Program-made: the position numbers and the translations under genes
The notes under the pieces: model-generated
Seen by the model: only the letters and a program-made list of their open reading frames with translations
Told to the model about the DNA's origin: nothing
Database searches by the model: none
Part shown: positions 41,275 through 50,881 of the stretch, piece after piece
Numbering within the stretch: the first letter of the stretch is position 1
Layout: each line of letters starts with the position of its first letter
DNA from: CAYXLW01 sp964466055
Lineage (GTDB): Bacteria > Patescibacteriota > Gracilibacteria > GCA-2401425
DNA length: 64,000 nt
Assembly (NCBI GenBank): GCA_964466055.1
Contig: CAYXLW010000005.1
Coordinates: forward strand, 29,264-93,263
Reading direction: 5' to 3'

Positions 41275-41823
41275 ATGTCACGAATTGGAAAACTGCCGAT
41301 TCAAATCCCTTCAGGGGTAGTTGTAACTATAGATAATAAACTTGTTACAGTTAAAGGTCCAAAAGGAGAATTGTCATATACACATCATGATCTAATCAAA
41401 GTTGAAATTACTGAAACAGATGTGGTAGTTACTAAAGTAAACGATGAAAGAATGTCGAGATCTTTACATGGCTTGACCAGAACTTTAATTGCAAACATGG
41501 TGGAAGGTGTTACAAAAGGATTTGAAAAACGTCTTGAACTACATGGAGTAGGATATAGAGCACAAGCAAATGGAACAAAAATAAATCTTACACTAGGGTT
41601 CTCTCATCCAGTTGAAATGATAGCTCCAGACGGAATACTGGTTTTGATGAATGAAAAAGAAAAAAATGAAATTATTATTTCAGGAATAGACAAACAATCC
41701 GTAGGACAGTTCTCAGCAAAAATTAGATCTTTGAAAAAGCCTGAGCCTTATAAAGGTAAAGGAATACGTTATAAAGGGGAATATGTAAGAAGAAAGGCGG
41801 GTAAGGCTGCAAAATCTAAATAA
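41275..41823 (+). CDS. rplF: 50S ribosomal protein L6
   Basis: 182 residues in two related domains. SRIGKLPIQIPSGV at the start; LELHGVGYRAQANG and PEPYKGKGIRYKGEYVRRKA near the sarcin-ricin loop contact end. Confidence 0.96.
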   Translation: MSRIGKLPIQIPSGVVVTIDNKLVTVKGPKGELSYTHHDLIKVEITETDVVVTKVNDERMSRSLHGLTRTLIANMVEGVTKGFEKRLELHGVGYRAQANGTKINLTLGFSHPVEMIAPDGILVLMNEKEKNEIIISGIDKQSVGQFSAKIRSLKKPEPYKGKGIRYKGEYVRRKAGKAAKSK

Positions 41824-41847
41824 CAATTATTAAATCATTTATAAAGA

Positions 41848-42189
41848 ATGACACAGACAAAAAAAGTTATTTCTCGGCAAAGAAGAAAGCAAAGAATAAG
41901 AAAGAAAATCTTTGGAACTGAACTAAAGCCAAGATTGTCAATATACAAATCAAATGTAGCTATTTATGCACAGTTGATAGATGATACAAAAGGAGTAACT
42001 TTAGTGGCAGCTTCTTCAATTAAAGAAAAAAAATCAAATATTGAAGCAGCAAAAAAAGTTGGTGCAGAGCTTGCAAAAAAAGCAAAAGACAAAAAAATAA
42101 CTTCTTGTGTATTTGATCGCAATGGACTTTCTTTCCATGGAGGAGTAGAGGCTTTTGCAGAAGAAGCGAGAAAAGAGATAAAATTTTAA
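41848..42189 (+). CDS. rplR: 50S ribosomal protein L18
   Basis: 113 residues. A basic N-terminus (RQRRKQRIRKKIFG) is followed by PRLSIYKSNVAIYAQLIDD and FDRNGLSFHGGVEAFAEEAR. 5S rRNA-binding partner of L5. Confidence 0.94.
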   Translation: MTQTKKVISRQRRKQRIRKKIFGTELKPRLSIYKSNVAIYAQLIDDTKGVTLVAASSIKEKKSNIEAAKKVGAELAKKAKDKKITSCVFDRNGLSFHGGVEAFAEEARKEIKF

Positions 42190-42206
42190 TTTAACTTAAA
42201 TTAACT

Positions 42207-42803
42207 GTGGTAAAAAGAACAAAAGATGCTGGGCAAAAATTCCAAAAAGAGAAAAAAGAATTTGAAGAAGAACTTCTTCATATCGCACGTGTTACACGTG
42301 TAGTAAAAGGAGGGCGAAGACTCAGATTCCGTGCAACAGTTGCTATAGGTGATAAAAAGGGGAAGGTTGCTCTTGGCGTAGGAAAATCTCTAGAAGTAGC
42401 TACAGCCGTACAAAAAGCTATCGCAAAAGCAAAAAAAGCTATAATTAAAGTTCCTTTAACAGAAAGTCTTTCAATCCCTTATGAAGTTAAAATCAAATTT
42501 AAAGCAGCAAAGCTTATTATGATGCCAGCTTCAGAAGGAACTGGAGTTAAGGCTGGAGGAGTAGTAAGAAAAATTTTTGATGTGGCAGGTATTCATAATG
42601 TAATTGCGAAACGATTAGGATCTACAAATCCGTTAGTAAACGCTCAGGCAACAATGCTTGCATTGAATGAGTTGATTGCATTAGCTGAAATGAACGAAGA
42701 TAAAAAAAATCAAAAGAAAATCAAATTAGAAGAACAAGCTAAAAATAAAGTAGAAAAGAATAAGAAAACAGAAGTTGTGGAAAAATTAGAGGAAGTTGCT
42801 TAG
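42207..42803 (+). CDS. rpsE: 30S ribosomal protein S5
   Basis: 198 residues from a GTG start at 42207, 17 bases after the L18 stop. HIARVTRVVKGGRRLRFRA, GDKKGKVALGVGK and AGGVVRKIFDVAGIHNVIAK are diagnostic. A 35-residue Lys/Glu tail exceeds the usual length. The next gene is L15 with no rpmD (L30) between, as expected for CPR. Confidence 0.95.
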   Translation: MVKRTKDAGQKFQKEKKEFEEELLHIARVTRVVKGGRRLRFRATVAIGDKKGKVALGVGKSLEVATAVQKAIAKAKKAIIKVPLTESLSIPYEVKIKFKAAKLIMMPASEGTGVKAGGVVRKIFDVAGIHNVIAKRLGSTNPLVNAQATMLALNELIALAEMNEDKKNQKKIKLEEQAKNKVEKNKKTEVVEKLEEVA

Positions 42804-42860
42804 AAAAATATTTTATAAAACCAAATATAGGAGCATTAATCATTAATTTAAATTTTTGTT

Positions 42861-43367
42861 ATGTTACAACATGAGCTCAAGCCAAATTCAGGAGCTAAAA
42901 AGAATCGGAAAAGAGTAGGAAGAGGAAATGCCTCAGGAACAGGTACTTTTTCAGGTAGGGGGTGTAAAGGGCAGGGGTCACGTTCTGGAGGAAGTCTTCG
43001 TCCAGGATTTGAAGGAGGACAAACTCCCTTATACAAAAGACTTCCTAAATTGAAAGGGTTTAAGAATTATTTTAGGAAAGAATTTCAAATAGTAAATGTT
43101 TCAAGTCTAAAAGATATTAAGGCGAAAGTGATTACTTCAGAAGAGCTACTTAATGCTGGAGTTATAAGAAAGAAAAATCTCCCAGTGAAAATCTTAGGAA
43201 ATGGAGATATAAGCATAGCAGTTACTGTTAGAGTTGATAAGATATCTAAAATAGCTAGAGAAAAAATAGAAAAAGCAGGAGGAAAGGTAGAGCAAATAGT
43301 TAATGAAGTTGAAAAAGCACCTAAACTAGCAAAAGAAAAAATAATGAAAGTAAAAACTAAGAAGTAA
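42861..43367 (+). CDS. rplO: 50S ribosomal protein L15
   Basis: 168 residues. The glycine/arginine-rich start (KNRKRVGRGNASGTGTFSG, GQGSRSGGSLRPGFEGGQ) is diagnostic. In most bacteria secY follows; here rpsP follows, so the operon has been rearranged at this point. Confidence 0.95.
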   Translation: MLQHELKPNSGAKKNRKRVGRGNASGTGTFSGRGCKGQGSRSGGSLRPGFEGGQTPLYKRLPKLKGFKNYFRKEFQIVNVSSLKDIKAKVITSEELLNAGVIRKKNLPVKILGNGDISIAVTVRVDKISKIAREKIEKAGGKVEQIVNEVEKAPKLAKEKIMKVKTKK

Positions 43368-43413
43368 TAAATGCTCTATATATTAATTTATAATTTAAAA
43401 TTCCTAAAATAAT

Positions 43414-43869
43414 ATGTTAAAACTTAGACTGCAAAGAAAGGGGAGGAAAAGAATGCCAATTTTTAAAATAGTTGTTGCTGAACATACAATGCCTGTAAAA
43501 GGGAAGTATATTGAAAAAATAGGGGGTTTTATTATGGGAAGAAAAGATGAAACACTTGTTATGAAAAAAGATAGAGCATTACATTGGCTTTCAGTTGGAG
43601 CTAAGCCGTCTCAAACTGTTGCTATATTACTTCTGTCTCAAGGAATTAAAGAAGCAGAAAAATTTATAAAGACAAGAAAGCAGATGCCAAGTAAGGTAGA
43701 GCAAAAAAAGAAAGAAGAAGCTGAAGCTATGAAAAAAGCAAAGGAGGAAGCTGAAAAAATAGAAGCAGAAAAGCCAGTAGAAGATATTGCTAATGAAGAA
43801 GAGAAAAAAGATGAAGGAAAAGCTGATTCTGAAGTGCCTTCTGAAGAGGTAGAACAAGCAGGGGCATAA
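43414..43869 (+). CDS. rpsP: 30S ribosomal protein S16 with long charged tail
   Basis: 151 residues. The core (1-88) has MLKLRLQRKGRKRMPIFKIV, YIEKIGGFI and RALHWLSVGAKPSQTV. The extra 60 residues are a Lys/Glu/Ala coil (KKEEAEAMKKAKEEAEKI) ending acidic. S16 is an essential 30S assembly protein. Confidence 0.95.
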   Translation: MLKLRLQRKGRKRMPIFKIVVAEHTMPVKGKYIEKIGGFIMGRKDETLVMKKDRALHWLSVGAKPSQTVAILLLSQGIKEAEKFIKTRKQMPSKVEQKKKEEAEAMKKAKEEAEKIEAEKPVEDIANEEEKKDEGKADSEVPSEEVEQAGA

Positions 43870-43917
43870 GAAAAAGAAAAAAAACTGAAGAATCTTAGAT
43901 TTTTTAAATATTTTTTT

Positions 43918-44169
43918 ATGGAACCAGAAGTAAAGCTTTTACAATTTATAATTGAAAGCATTGTTGAAAATACATCTGCTGTAAAAATTGAAAGAAAAGA
44001 AGATGAATATGGTATTTTTCTTCTTCTTACGGTTTCAAAGGATGATATGGGGAGGGTTATAGGGAAAAATGGTCAAACAGTTCAGTCCATTAGAACTATA
44101 TTAAAACTTATTGGTGCTAAGCAGAAACAACGCATTACGTTTAAAGTTGTTGAACCAGAAGAAGTGTAG
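43918..44169 (+). CDS. khpA: KH-domain RNA-binding protein (KhpA-like)
   Basis: 83 residues. A single KH domain with DDMGRVIGKNGQTVQSIRTI carrying the GxxG loop. In many bacteria khpA directly follows rpsP, as here. KhpA, with KhpB/Jag, binds RNA and affects cell elongation in Firmicutes. Confidence 0.88.
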   Translation: MEPEVKLLQFIIESIVENTSAVKIERKEDEYGIFLLLTVSKDDMGRVIGKNGQTVQSIRTILKLIGAKQKQRITFKVVEPEEV

Positions 44170-44290
44170 TAAGATCAATAGTTCTATTTTTAAGCTGATG
44201 TCTGTTGGCTTATTTTATGTCTTTTCCCACTTGATTTTCTCATCATAAAAAGAGAAAATATTTATGTTTTAAAAGATAAACAAGTTTAAA

Positions 44291-44653
44291 ATGAATGTTT
44301 TTGATGGAAATATTTCTTTCGCCCAAATCGCAAATTTTGCCATAGCTTTTGTTCTTGTTGCAGGAACAATACTTTCGATCGCTTATATTGCTAAAGGAGG
44401 TATTTCTTTCATTACTTCAGGAGGAGAGGAGGAAAACATTAAGGCTGCAGTTCATACTGTTAGATATGCTATTGTTGGATTAATCGTAATTTTTTTATCT
44501 ATTTTAATAATAAAAGTTATTGGGTCCATTTTTGGACTTGATCTTTTGTCTTATCTATCAATGGAGAAGATAAAGGGTATGATAGATTTAATTATAGAAA
44601 GACTTAAAGCCACTCCCAATTCTGGTTCAGAAATCCAAGGGATACTTGATTAG
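44291..44653 (+). CDS. Two-TM VirB2/TrbC-like pilin
   Basis: 120 residues with two hydrophobic helices (IANFAIAFVLVAGTILSIAY, then IVGLIVIFLSILIIKVIGSI) joined by a short loop with GGEEENIKAAVHTVRYAI. This is the layout of the small pilin-like proteins (PF18895/TrbC-VirB2 type) that precede VirB4-like ATPases in CPR genomes. There is no long cleaved leader. It is 55 bases upstream of the VirB4-like gene. Confidence 0.7.
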   Translation: MNVFDGNISFAQIANFAIAFVLVAGTILSIAYIAKGGISFITSGGEEENIKAAVHTVRYAIVGLIVIFLSILIIKVIGSIFGLDLLSYLSMEKIKGMIDLIIERLKATPNSGSEIQGILD

Positions 44654-44708
44654 TCGTTTATAATTTATAAAAATCAGAAAAAACTCACCACAAATAATTA
44701 TTAAATTA

Positions 44709-46835
44709 ATGACCGACGACCAAAAAAATATTGCAGACTTACTTGGAGAAGAAGTAAAAAATATTGTTCATGACACTTCAGCTTATCAAAAGGAGGAGCC
44801 TGTAGCTCAAATGAAAGTAGAAGTAAAAAATGAAGAAATTATTTCTATGGAAACTAAAAAACAGGGTTTCTTTCAAAAATTAATAAGCCTATTTTTTTCA
44901 AAAAACAAGTCTCAAAAAATAGATTTAGTGACACCTTCTGCAAAAGTAGAAATTACAGACACCTCTGCATCATCTATTCCTGAAAATAAAGAAATTAAAG
45001 AGATTGCGGAAGTTTATTTGAATGAAAATATGACAAAAAAAGAAAAGCAAGAAGAATTAGAAAAATTGAAAGAAGCCGAAAGAAAATATTATGAAGGAAT
45101 GATGAGTATCCGTGATATGATTGCTCCTTCATCTATTGAAGTTAAAGGGGGCTATATGAAATTAGGAGATACGTTTGCAAGGTCATTTTTTGTATTTGCA
45201 TATCCTAGATTTATTGAAGCTAACTGGTTAGCTCCTATAATAAATCTTGATACGACTATAGACATATCTTGCTTTATCTATCCCTCTCAATCAGATGAAA
45301 TGCTTAGAGTTTTAAGAAAAAAAGTGGCACAGATGCACTCTTCTATGAGAATGAACGCAGAGAAAGGAAGAGTAAGAGATCCTGCTCTTGAAACTGCATT
45401 ACAAGATGCGGAAGAACTTAGAAATCAACTACAAAGAGGAGAAGAAAAATTTTTCCACTTAGGTTTGTATCTTACCATCTATGCAAAAACAGAGGAAAAA
45501 TTAGACAAGATGTCAACTGAAATAGAATCAATTCTTGGTGGTAAAATGGTGTTAACCAAAAGAGCTACTTTGCAAATGGAGCATGGGTTTAACTCTTGTT
45601 TACCTATAGCCTTAGATGAAATGCAGATTATAAGAAATATGAATACATCACCGCTTTCGACTACATTTCCATTTTCATCATCAGAGCTAACTTCCGATAA
45701 AGGGATTCTCTATGGATTGAATCGTCATAATGATTCGTTAATTATATTTGATAGATTTTCTCTAGAAAATGCCAATTCAGTTGTTTTTGCAAAATCTGGA
45801 GCTGGGAAATCTTACGCAGTAAAATTAGAAATCCTTAGACTTATGATGTTAGGAGTTGATGTTATTGTCATTGATCCTGAAAAAGAATATAAAGATTTAT
45901 GTGATACAGTTGGAGGAACTTACATGAATATTTCACTAAATTCATCGGAACGTGTAAATCCTTTTGATCTTCCTTATGGATTAAAAGATGATGATTTAAA
46001 ACCTGGTGATTTACTTAGAAGTGCTATTATAAATCTTCATGGGTTATTTAATCTTATGTTAGGGAAATTAAATTCAGAGGAAGAATCTTTAATGGACAGA
46101 GCCTTACTTGATTGCTATGCCCTTAAAGGAATTACACTTGAGACTGAAAATCCTGGAGATTTCCCTGCACCTACAATGGAAGAACTTTACGATATTTTAA
46201 CATCAATGAAAGGTGCTGAAAATTTAGCGATGCGTTTACAAAAATATACTACTGGCTCTTTTGCAGGAATTTTTAATCAAGCAACAAATGTAGATTTATC
46301 TAGTGGGATAATTGTGTTTAATATACGTGACTTAGAAGATGAACTAAGGCCAATTGCAACTTATGTTATTTTAAATTTTATATGGAATAAAGTTAGATCA
46401 TCATTAAAAAAACGCATACTTGTTATGGATGAAGCTTGGACAATGATGCAACATGATGATAGTGCTAAGTTTCTTTATGGGCTTGTAAAACGAGCAAGAA
46501 AATATTGGCTAGGTGTAACTACTATTACACAAGATGTTGAAGACTTTCTTCGTTCTCCTTATGGGAAACCTGTTATTACAAACTCATCTATGCAACTTCT
46601 TCTTAAGCAATCGTCAACTGCGGTTGAAGAATTAACAAAAATTTTCAATTTAACAGAAGGTGAAGGATATATGTTGCTTAATTCAGAAATTGGACAAGGT
46701 TTATTTTTTGCAGGGAATAAACATGTTGCTTGCCAAATTATAGCCTCTTATAGTGAAGACAAAGTTATAACAACTAATCCCGAGGAAATTTCTAATAAAC
46801 AACAAGATGATTTGGAATATGAATCGGCAAATTAG
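44709..46835 (+). CDS. VirB4/TraC-like secretion ATPase
   Basis: 708 residues. A long variable N-terminus (1-140) is followed by the VirB4 N-terminal domain (GGYMKLGDTFARSFFVFAYP) and the RecA-like motor: Walker A AKSGAGKSYAVKLE, Walker B RILVMDEAWTMMQ, and TTITQDVEDFL with a later STAVEELTKIFNL. VirB4 powers type IV secretion pili. Complete secretion systems are absent in the window, a common state in CPR, where this ATPase and a pilin form a conserved core of unknown role, perhaps DNA uptake or surface fibres. Confidence 0.88.
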   Translation: MTDDQKNIADLLGEEVKNIVHDTSAYQKEEPVAQMKVEVKNEEIISMETKKQGFFQKLISLFFSKNKSQKIDLVTPSAKVEITDTSASSIPENKEIKEIAEVYLNENMTKKEKQEELEKLKEAERKYYEGMMSIRDMIAPSSIEVKGGYMKLGDTFARSFFVFAYPRFIEANWLAPIINLDTTIDISCFIYPSQSDEMLRVLRKKVAQMHSSMRMNAEKGRVRDPALETALQDAEELRNQLQRGEEKFFHLGLYLTIYAKTEEKLDKMSTEIESILGGKMVLTKRATLQMEHGFNSCLPIALDEMQIIRNMNTSPLSTTFPFSSSELTSDKGILYGLNRHNDSLIIFDRFSLENANSVVFAKSGAGKSYAVKLEILRLMMLGVDVIVIDPEKEYKDLCDTVGGTYMNISLNSSERVNPFDLPYGLKDDDLKPGDLLRSAIINLHGLFNLMLGKLNSEEESLMDRALLDCYALKGITLETENPGDFPAPTMEELYDILTSMKGAENLAMRLQKYTTGSFAGIFNQATNVDLSSGIIVFNIRDLEDELRPIATYVILNFIWNKVRSSLKKRILVMDEAWTMMQHDDSAKFLYGLVKRARKYWLGVTTITQDVEDFLRSPYGKPVITNSSMQLLLKQSSTAVEELTKIFNLTEGEGYMLLNSEIGQGLFFAGNKHVACQIIASYSEDKVITTNPEEISNKQQDDLEYESAN

Positions 46836-47012
46836 GTATAACAAATTGAACTATAAGAAATGAAAAACTTTTAGGATTTAATAAAGAGTTAAGAAGAAGT
46901 CATAGTTTTTCATGCTTTAGAATAAAGATAATGTTTTAAAATTAAAAATTTTCTCAAAGTTTAATTTTTATCTAAGTTGAAAATAATTAACTAAAATTTA
47001 GAACGTATATTC

Positions 47013-47630
47013 ATGCTTGATTTTTTTCAGAAAAACACTAGAAGTGAAAATGTTTTTGAGTTCAGAAGACAATTAGCTCACATTATTTTCGGTGTTTTAA
47101 TTTTATGGGGGATTCATTTTGATATTTTAACATATGAGGTTTTAGCTGTAGTTATAATTATTTTATTCTTTGTTCTTTTGCTTATTAAACAAGGAATAAA
47201 AATTCCTATTTTTTATCAAACACTTCATTTTTTTGAACGTGAAAAACATTTAGAAAAACATCCTGGAAGAGGGCTCTTTTTCTTCGTACTAGGAGCATTT
47301 TTTTGTGTTTTATTTTTTGAAAAACAAATTTGTATGGCAGCCTTATCAATTCTTCTTATTGGAGATTCTGTAACTAATATTGCTGGAAAACATATTGGAA
47401 AAGTTAAAAATCCACTGAATGAAGAAAAAACAATAGAAGGAACTATTGCTGGAATTATAGCTTCGTTTTTGGTATGTATTTTATTTTTCCCCATATTCCC
47501 AAGTTTCATCACTTCCTCAATAGCAATGATTGTTGAAATCCCGAAATTATATATAGGAAAAATACCAATCGATGATAATTTAACTATTCCCTTAAGTGCC
47601 GGGTTTATATTGTATTTATTCTCTTTGTGA
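47013..47630 (+). CDS. CTP-dependent lipid kinase-like membrane protein (dolichol/phytol kinase family)
   Basis: 205 residues, about six membrane helices. RRQLAHIIFGVLILW at the start and GDSVTNIAGKHIGKVK then NEEKTIEGTIAG are the signatures shared by dolichol kinase, phytol kinase (VTE5) and CDP-diglyceride synthetases. It probably phosphorylates a polyprenol or diacylglycerol-like lipid. It ends in TGA. Confidence 0.75.
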   Translation: MLDFFQKNTRSENVFEFRRQLAHIIFGVLILWGIHFDILTYEVLAVVIIILFFVLLLIKQGIKIPIFYQTLHFFEREKHLEKHPGRGLFFFVLGAFFCVLFFEKQICMAALSILLIGDSVTNIAGKHIGKVKNPLNEEKTIEGTIAGIIASFLVCILFFPIFPSFITSSIAMIVEIPKLYIGKIPIDDNLTIPLSAGFILYLFSL

Positions 47631-47770
47631 ATGTTTAGGAAATAATAAAAAATAACCGAGTTATTAATAAAACTTAAATTAAGAATAACAAAATTTGGTT
47701 TTATAAAGACATTTTCTTTTTCTTTTTTTATAAATTTTCAATACAATAGATACCACAATAATAAGAATAA

Positions 47771-48877
47771 ATGAAAAGCAGAGTTATTATAATAGATGTA
47801 ATAGAACCTAGAAGCTCAAAAATAGAAGCCACACAAAGTATGGGAGAGCTTGAAAATTTAGTAAATACATACGGAGGAATGGTTATTATTAAAAAAGTCC
47901 AAAAAAAACAAGTCCCAGACTATAAAACTTTCATTGGTTCAGGAAAATTAGAAGAAATAAAATCAGAAGCAGAGTTAGAAAAAGTAGATTTGATTATTTT
48001 TAATAATAACCTTAAGCCTCAACAGCTTTTCAATCTTGAACGAATTTTTGAAAAAAAGAATATAAAAGTATGGGATAGAGTTGATTTAATCCTCAAAATT
48101 TTTGAAAAACATGCAGAAACATTGGAAGCAAGACTGCAAATAGAATTAGCTGCACTTAGACATATGGGCCCAAGAATTTTTAAGATGGGATTGGAGCTTT
48201 CAAGACAAGGAGGAGGAATAGGAACACGAGGAATTGGTGAAACAAATACAGAAATAATGAAAAGGCATCTTGCATCACAAGAAAAAAGAATTCGAGATAA
48301 ACTTCAAAAAATTCAAACCCAACATGAAACACAAAGAAATTCTAGAAAAAGAAAAAATTTAAAAACAGTCGCAATTGTCGGATATACCAATGCAGGCAAA
48401 TCTCAAATATTAAAAACACTTACACAAAAATTAGTAAAAGTAAAAGATGAACTTTTTGCAACATTAGATACTCGTATTGGTCAGCTATATTTACCAACTA
48501 CTCAATCAATATGTTTATTAAGCGATACGATTGGATTTATTCAAAATCTTCCGCCAGACTTAATAGATTCATTTAGATCAACATTAGATGAAGCAATTCA
48601 TGCAGATATAATTCTTCATGCAATTGATTATGCGGATCCCATGAAAGAGAAGAAAATCAAAACAGTGTTGGAAATATTAAAAGATTTAAAAATAGAAAAA
48701 ACCACCTCAATATTTGTTTGTAATAAAATTGATCTTATAAAGAATATAAAAACAAAAAGTTTTATAAAAAAATATAAAAAGTATGATCCAGTTTTTATTT
48801 CTGCATTAAATAAAGACAATATTTTGAGTCTTGTACACAAAATTGAGTCAAAATTTGAAAATTCGATTGAAAAATAA
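47771..48877 (+). CDS. hflX: Ribosome-associated GTPase HflX
   Basis: 368 residues. The N-terminal HflX domain contains TFIGSGKLEEI and the glycine-rich linker RQGGGIGTRGIGETNTE. The GTPase has G1 GYTNAGKSQ, G3 DTIGFIQNLP and G4 NKID. HflX splits stalled 70S ribosomes under stress. Usual length is about 420; the short C-terminus is normal for CPR. Confidence 0.95.
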   Translation: MKSRVIIIDVIEPRSSKIEATQSMGELENLVNTYGGMVIIKKVQKKQVPDYKTFIGSGKLEEIKSEAELEKVDLIIFNNNLKPQQLFNLERIFEKKNIKVWDRVDLILKIFEKHAETLEARLQIELAALRHMGPRIFKMGLELSRQGGGIGTRGIGETNTEIMKRHLASQEKRIRDKLQKIQTQHETQRNSRKRKNLKTVAIVGYTNAGKSQILKTLTQKLVKVKDELFATLDTRIGQLYLPTTQSICLLSDTIGFIQNLPPDLIDSFRSTLDEAIHADIILHAIDYADPMKEKKIKTVLEILKDLKIEKTTSIFVCNKIDLIKNIKTKSFIKKYKKYDPVFISALNKDNILSLVHKIESKFENSIEK

Positions 48878-49149
48878 ATGAAAAAATGAGAAGATAGTTG
48901 TGGATATTTTTAAAATTATTTTTAAATATACACTGAAGATTTTGAAATTGGTAAAAACTAGTATTTTTAAACCTTGCTATAAAAACTTGATATTCACTAC
49001 CCACATTTTTGTAGAAATTTTTAAAAGAATTCTTAACAGAAGGCGTTTTAAAGTCCCTTTTTGAAAAGAATAGAGGAATACTTTTATCATTTTTAAAGAA
49101 CCAAAGTGTATAGAAACAACAAGAGTTTTTATCATTAATTTTATGTATT

Positions 49150-50721
49150 ATGGAATTTTTAATCTGGGTAATCGTTGGAGTTATAGTTGGAGCAGGAGGA
49201 GCTTTTTTATTTCTTAAAAAAGAGGAGAGTAAGAAAATAATAGAAGAAGAAAAAAAACTGCTTCACTTAAAACAAGATGTTTTAAAAACAGAATCGGAAA
49301 TTAAAAACAAACAGTTAGAATTAAAAGAGGAAAGAATAAAAGCAGAGGATGCATCAAGGCAAATCCTTAGTAAGGCAAAAGAAGAAGCACAAGAATTAAA
49401 AATTGAATTAGAAAAAAGTAAAACTAGAGCTGAAGAAAAAGAAGAAAATTTAGAAAAAAAAGAAAAAGAATTAGACAAAAAAGTTGAACTACTTGAGCAA
49501 TTAAAAGAAGCGTTTAAGGAAAAAGAGGAAACACTTGCACAAGAAAAAGAAAAAATAAAAAAAGCGTTAGAAGAACAAAGTGAGCGTCTTGCAGAGATTG
49601 GGAAAATGTCAAAAGATGAAGCAAGAGATATTTTATTAAAAATAGTTGAGAAGGAGAGTAAAGATGTTCTTTTGAAGCAAATTGAAATAGTAGAAAGAGA
49701 TCTGAAAGAAGATGCCCAAAAGAGAGCACAAGATATTGTTGTTCAAGCTATACAACGATATGCAGGCGAAGTTGCAACAGAAAAAATGACAACAATTGTA
49801 GAACTTCCAAATGATGAATTAAAAGGACGAATCATTGGAAGAGAAGGAAGGAATATCAACACTATTGAGCAAGTAACAGGAGTGGATATCATCGTTGATG
49901 ATACTCCAAATGCCATTATGATTTCGGGGTTTGATCTTCTTAGAAGATATATTGCAAAAACATTAATAGAAAAACTTCTTGAAGATGGAAGAATTCATCC
50001 TGCAAGAATTGAAGAATTAGCAGAAAAAGTATTTAAAGACACAAGTATTTTTATAAAAGAAGTTGCGGAAAAAGCTCTTATGGATATAGGTATTTCAGGT
50101 CTACATCCAGATCTTGTTAAAATTATAGGAAGACTTCATTTTAGAACATCATACGGGCAGAACCAATTAAAGCATGCAGTAGAAGTTGGGCATATAGCTG
50201 GACTTATTGCTACTCAAATAGGCTATGACATTGAAAAAGCTAAACTTGCAGGATTCTTACATGACATAGGGAAAGCAGTTGATCACCAAATAGAAGGAAC
50301 ACACACAGAGATTGGTTACACTATTTTAAAGAAATACAAAATAGATGAAGAAGTTACTAATGCTGTAAGAGCTCACCATGGAGATGTCCCTTCAGAAACA
50401 AATCTTGGCTTTATTGTTTGTGCTGCAGATGCTATTTCTGGAGCAAGACCTGGGGCAAGAAAAGAAAGCCTAGATGCATATATTAAGCGTTTACAAAATT
50501 TAGAAGAAATAGCTACTTCTTTTCCAGGAGTACAACAAGCTTATGCAATACAAGCAGGGCGTGAAGTTCGTATTATAGTTTCTCCTAGTGAAGTAGATGA
50601 TTATGGTGCAAAAAAACTTTCACTTGATATTGCTCAAAAAATTGAAGAAGAGTTGAATTATCCTGGTCAAATAAAGGTTCATGTTATCCGTGATTTACGA
50701 GAAATTAGTTTTGCAAAATAG
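49150..50721 (+). CDS. rny: Ribonuclease Y
   Basis: 523 residues, full length. N-terminal membrane anchor (FLIWVIVGVIVGAGGAFLFL), a long coiled coil (about 25-200), a KH domain with GRIIGREGRNINTIE, and the HD nuclease domain with FLHDIGKAVDHQ. It initiates mRNA decay at the membrane. It stands alone in a transcript with a repeat 15-55 bases downstream. Confidence 0.96.
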   Translation: MEFLIWVIVGVIVGAGGAFLFLKKEESKKIIEEEKKLLHLKQDVLKTESEIKNKQLELKEERIKAEDASRQILSKAKEEAQELKIELEKSKTRAEEKEENLEKKEKELDKKVELLEQLKEAFKEKEETLAQEKEKIKKALEEQSERLAEIGKMSKDEARDILLKIVEKESKDVLLKQIEIVERDLKEDAQKRAQDIVVQAIQRYAGEVATEKMTTIVELPNDELKGRIIGREGRNINTIEQVTGVDIIVDDTPNAIMISGFDLLRRYIAKTLIEKLLEDGRIHPARIEELAEKVFKDTSIFIKEVAEKALMDIGISGLHPDLVKIIGRLHFRTSYGQNQLKHAVEVGHIAGLIATQIGYDIEKAKLAGFLHDIGKAVDHQIEGTHTEIGYTILKKYKIDEEVTNAVRAHHGDVPSETNLGFIVCAADAISGARPGARKESLDAYIKRLQNLEEIATSFPGVQQAYAIQAGREVRIIVSPSEVDDYGAKKLSLDIAQKIEEELNYPGQIKVHVIRDLREISFAK

Positions 50722-50735
50722 AAATTTAAAATTTA

Positions 50736-50775
50736 CCATCACCTCAACCCCTCGCCCAAAAGGAGAGGGGCTTAT
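50736..50775. repeat. Dispersed C/G-rich repeat downstream of rny
   Basis: The bases read CACCTCAACCCCTCGCCC, then AAAAGGAGAGGGGC; CCCCTC (50748-50753) pairs with GAGGGG (50765-50770). It is the reverse complement of the sequence type embedded at 32380. It may serve as terminator for rny, although no T-run is present. Confidence 0.6.
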
Positions 50776-50881
50776 TAATTATGGAATTTATTGCAAAATA
50801 TAGAATTGCAAGATGCAAAGTTTTTTATTTTGAAATCGAAGCTTTTAATTTATAATCAAAGCAACTATGTAATTTTTTTAT

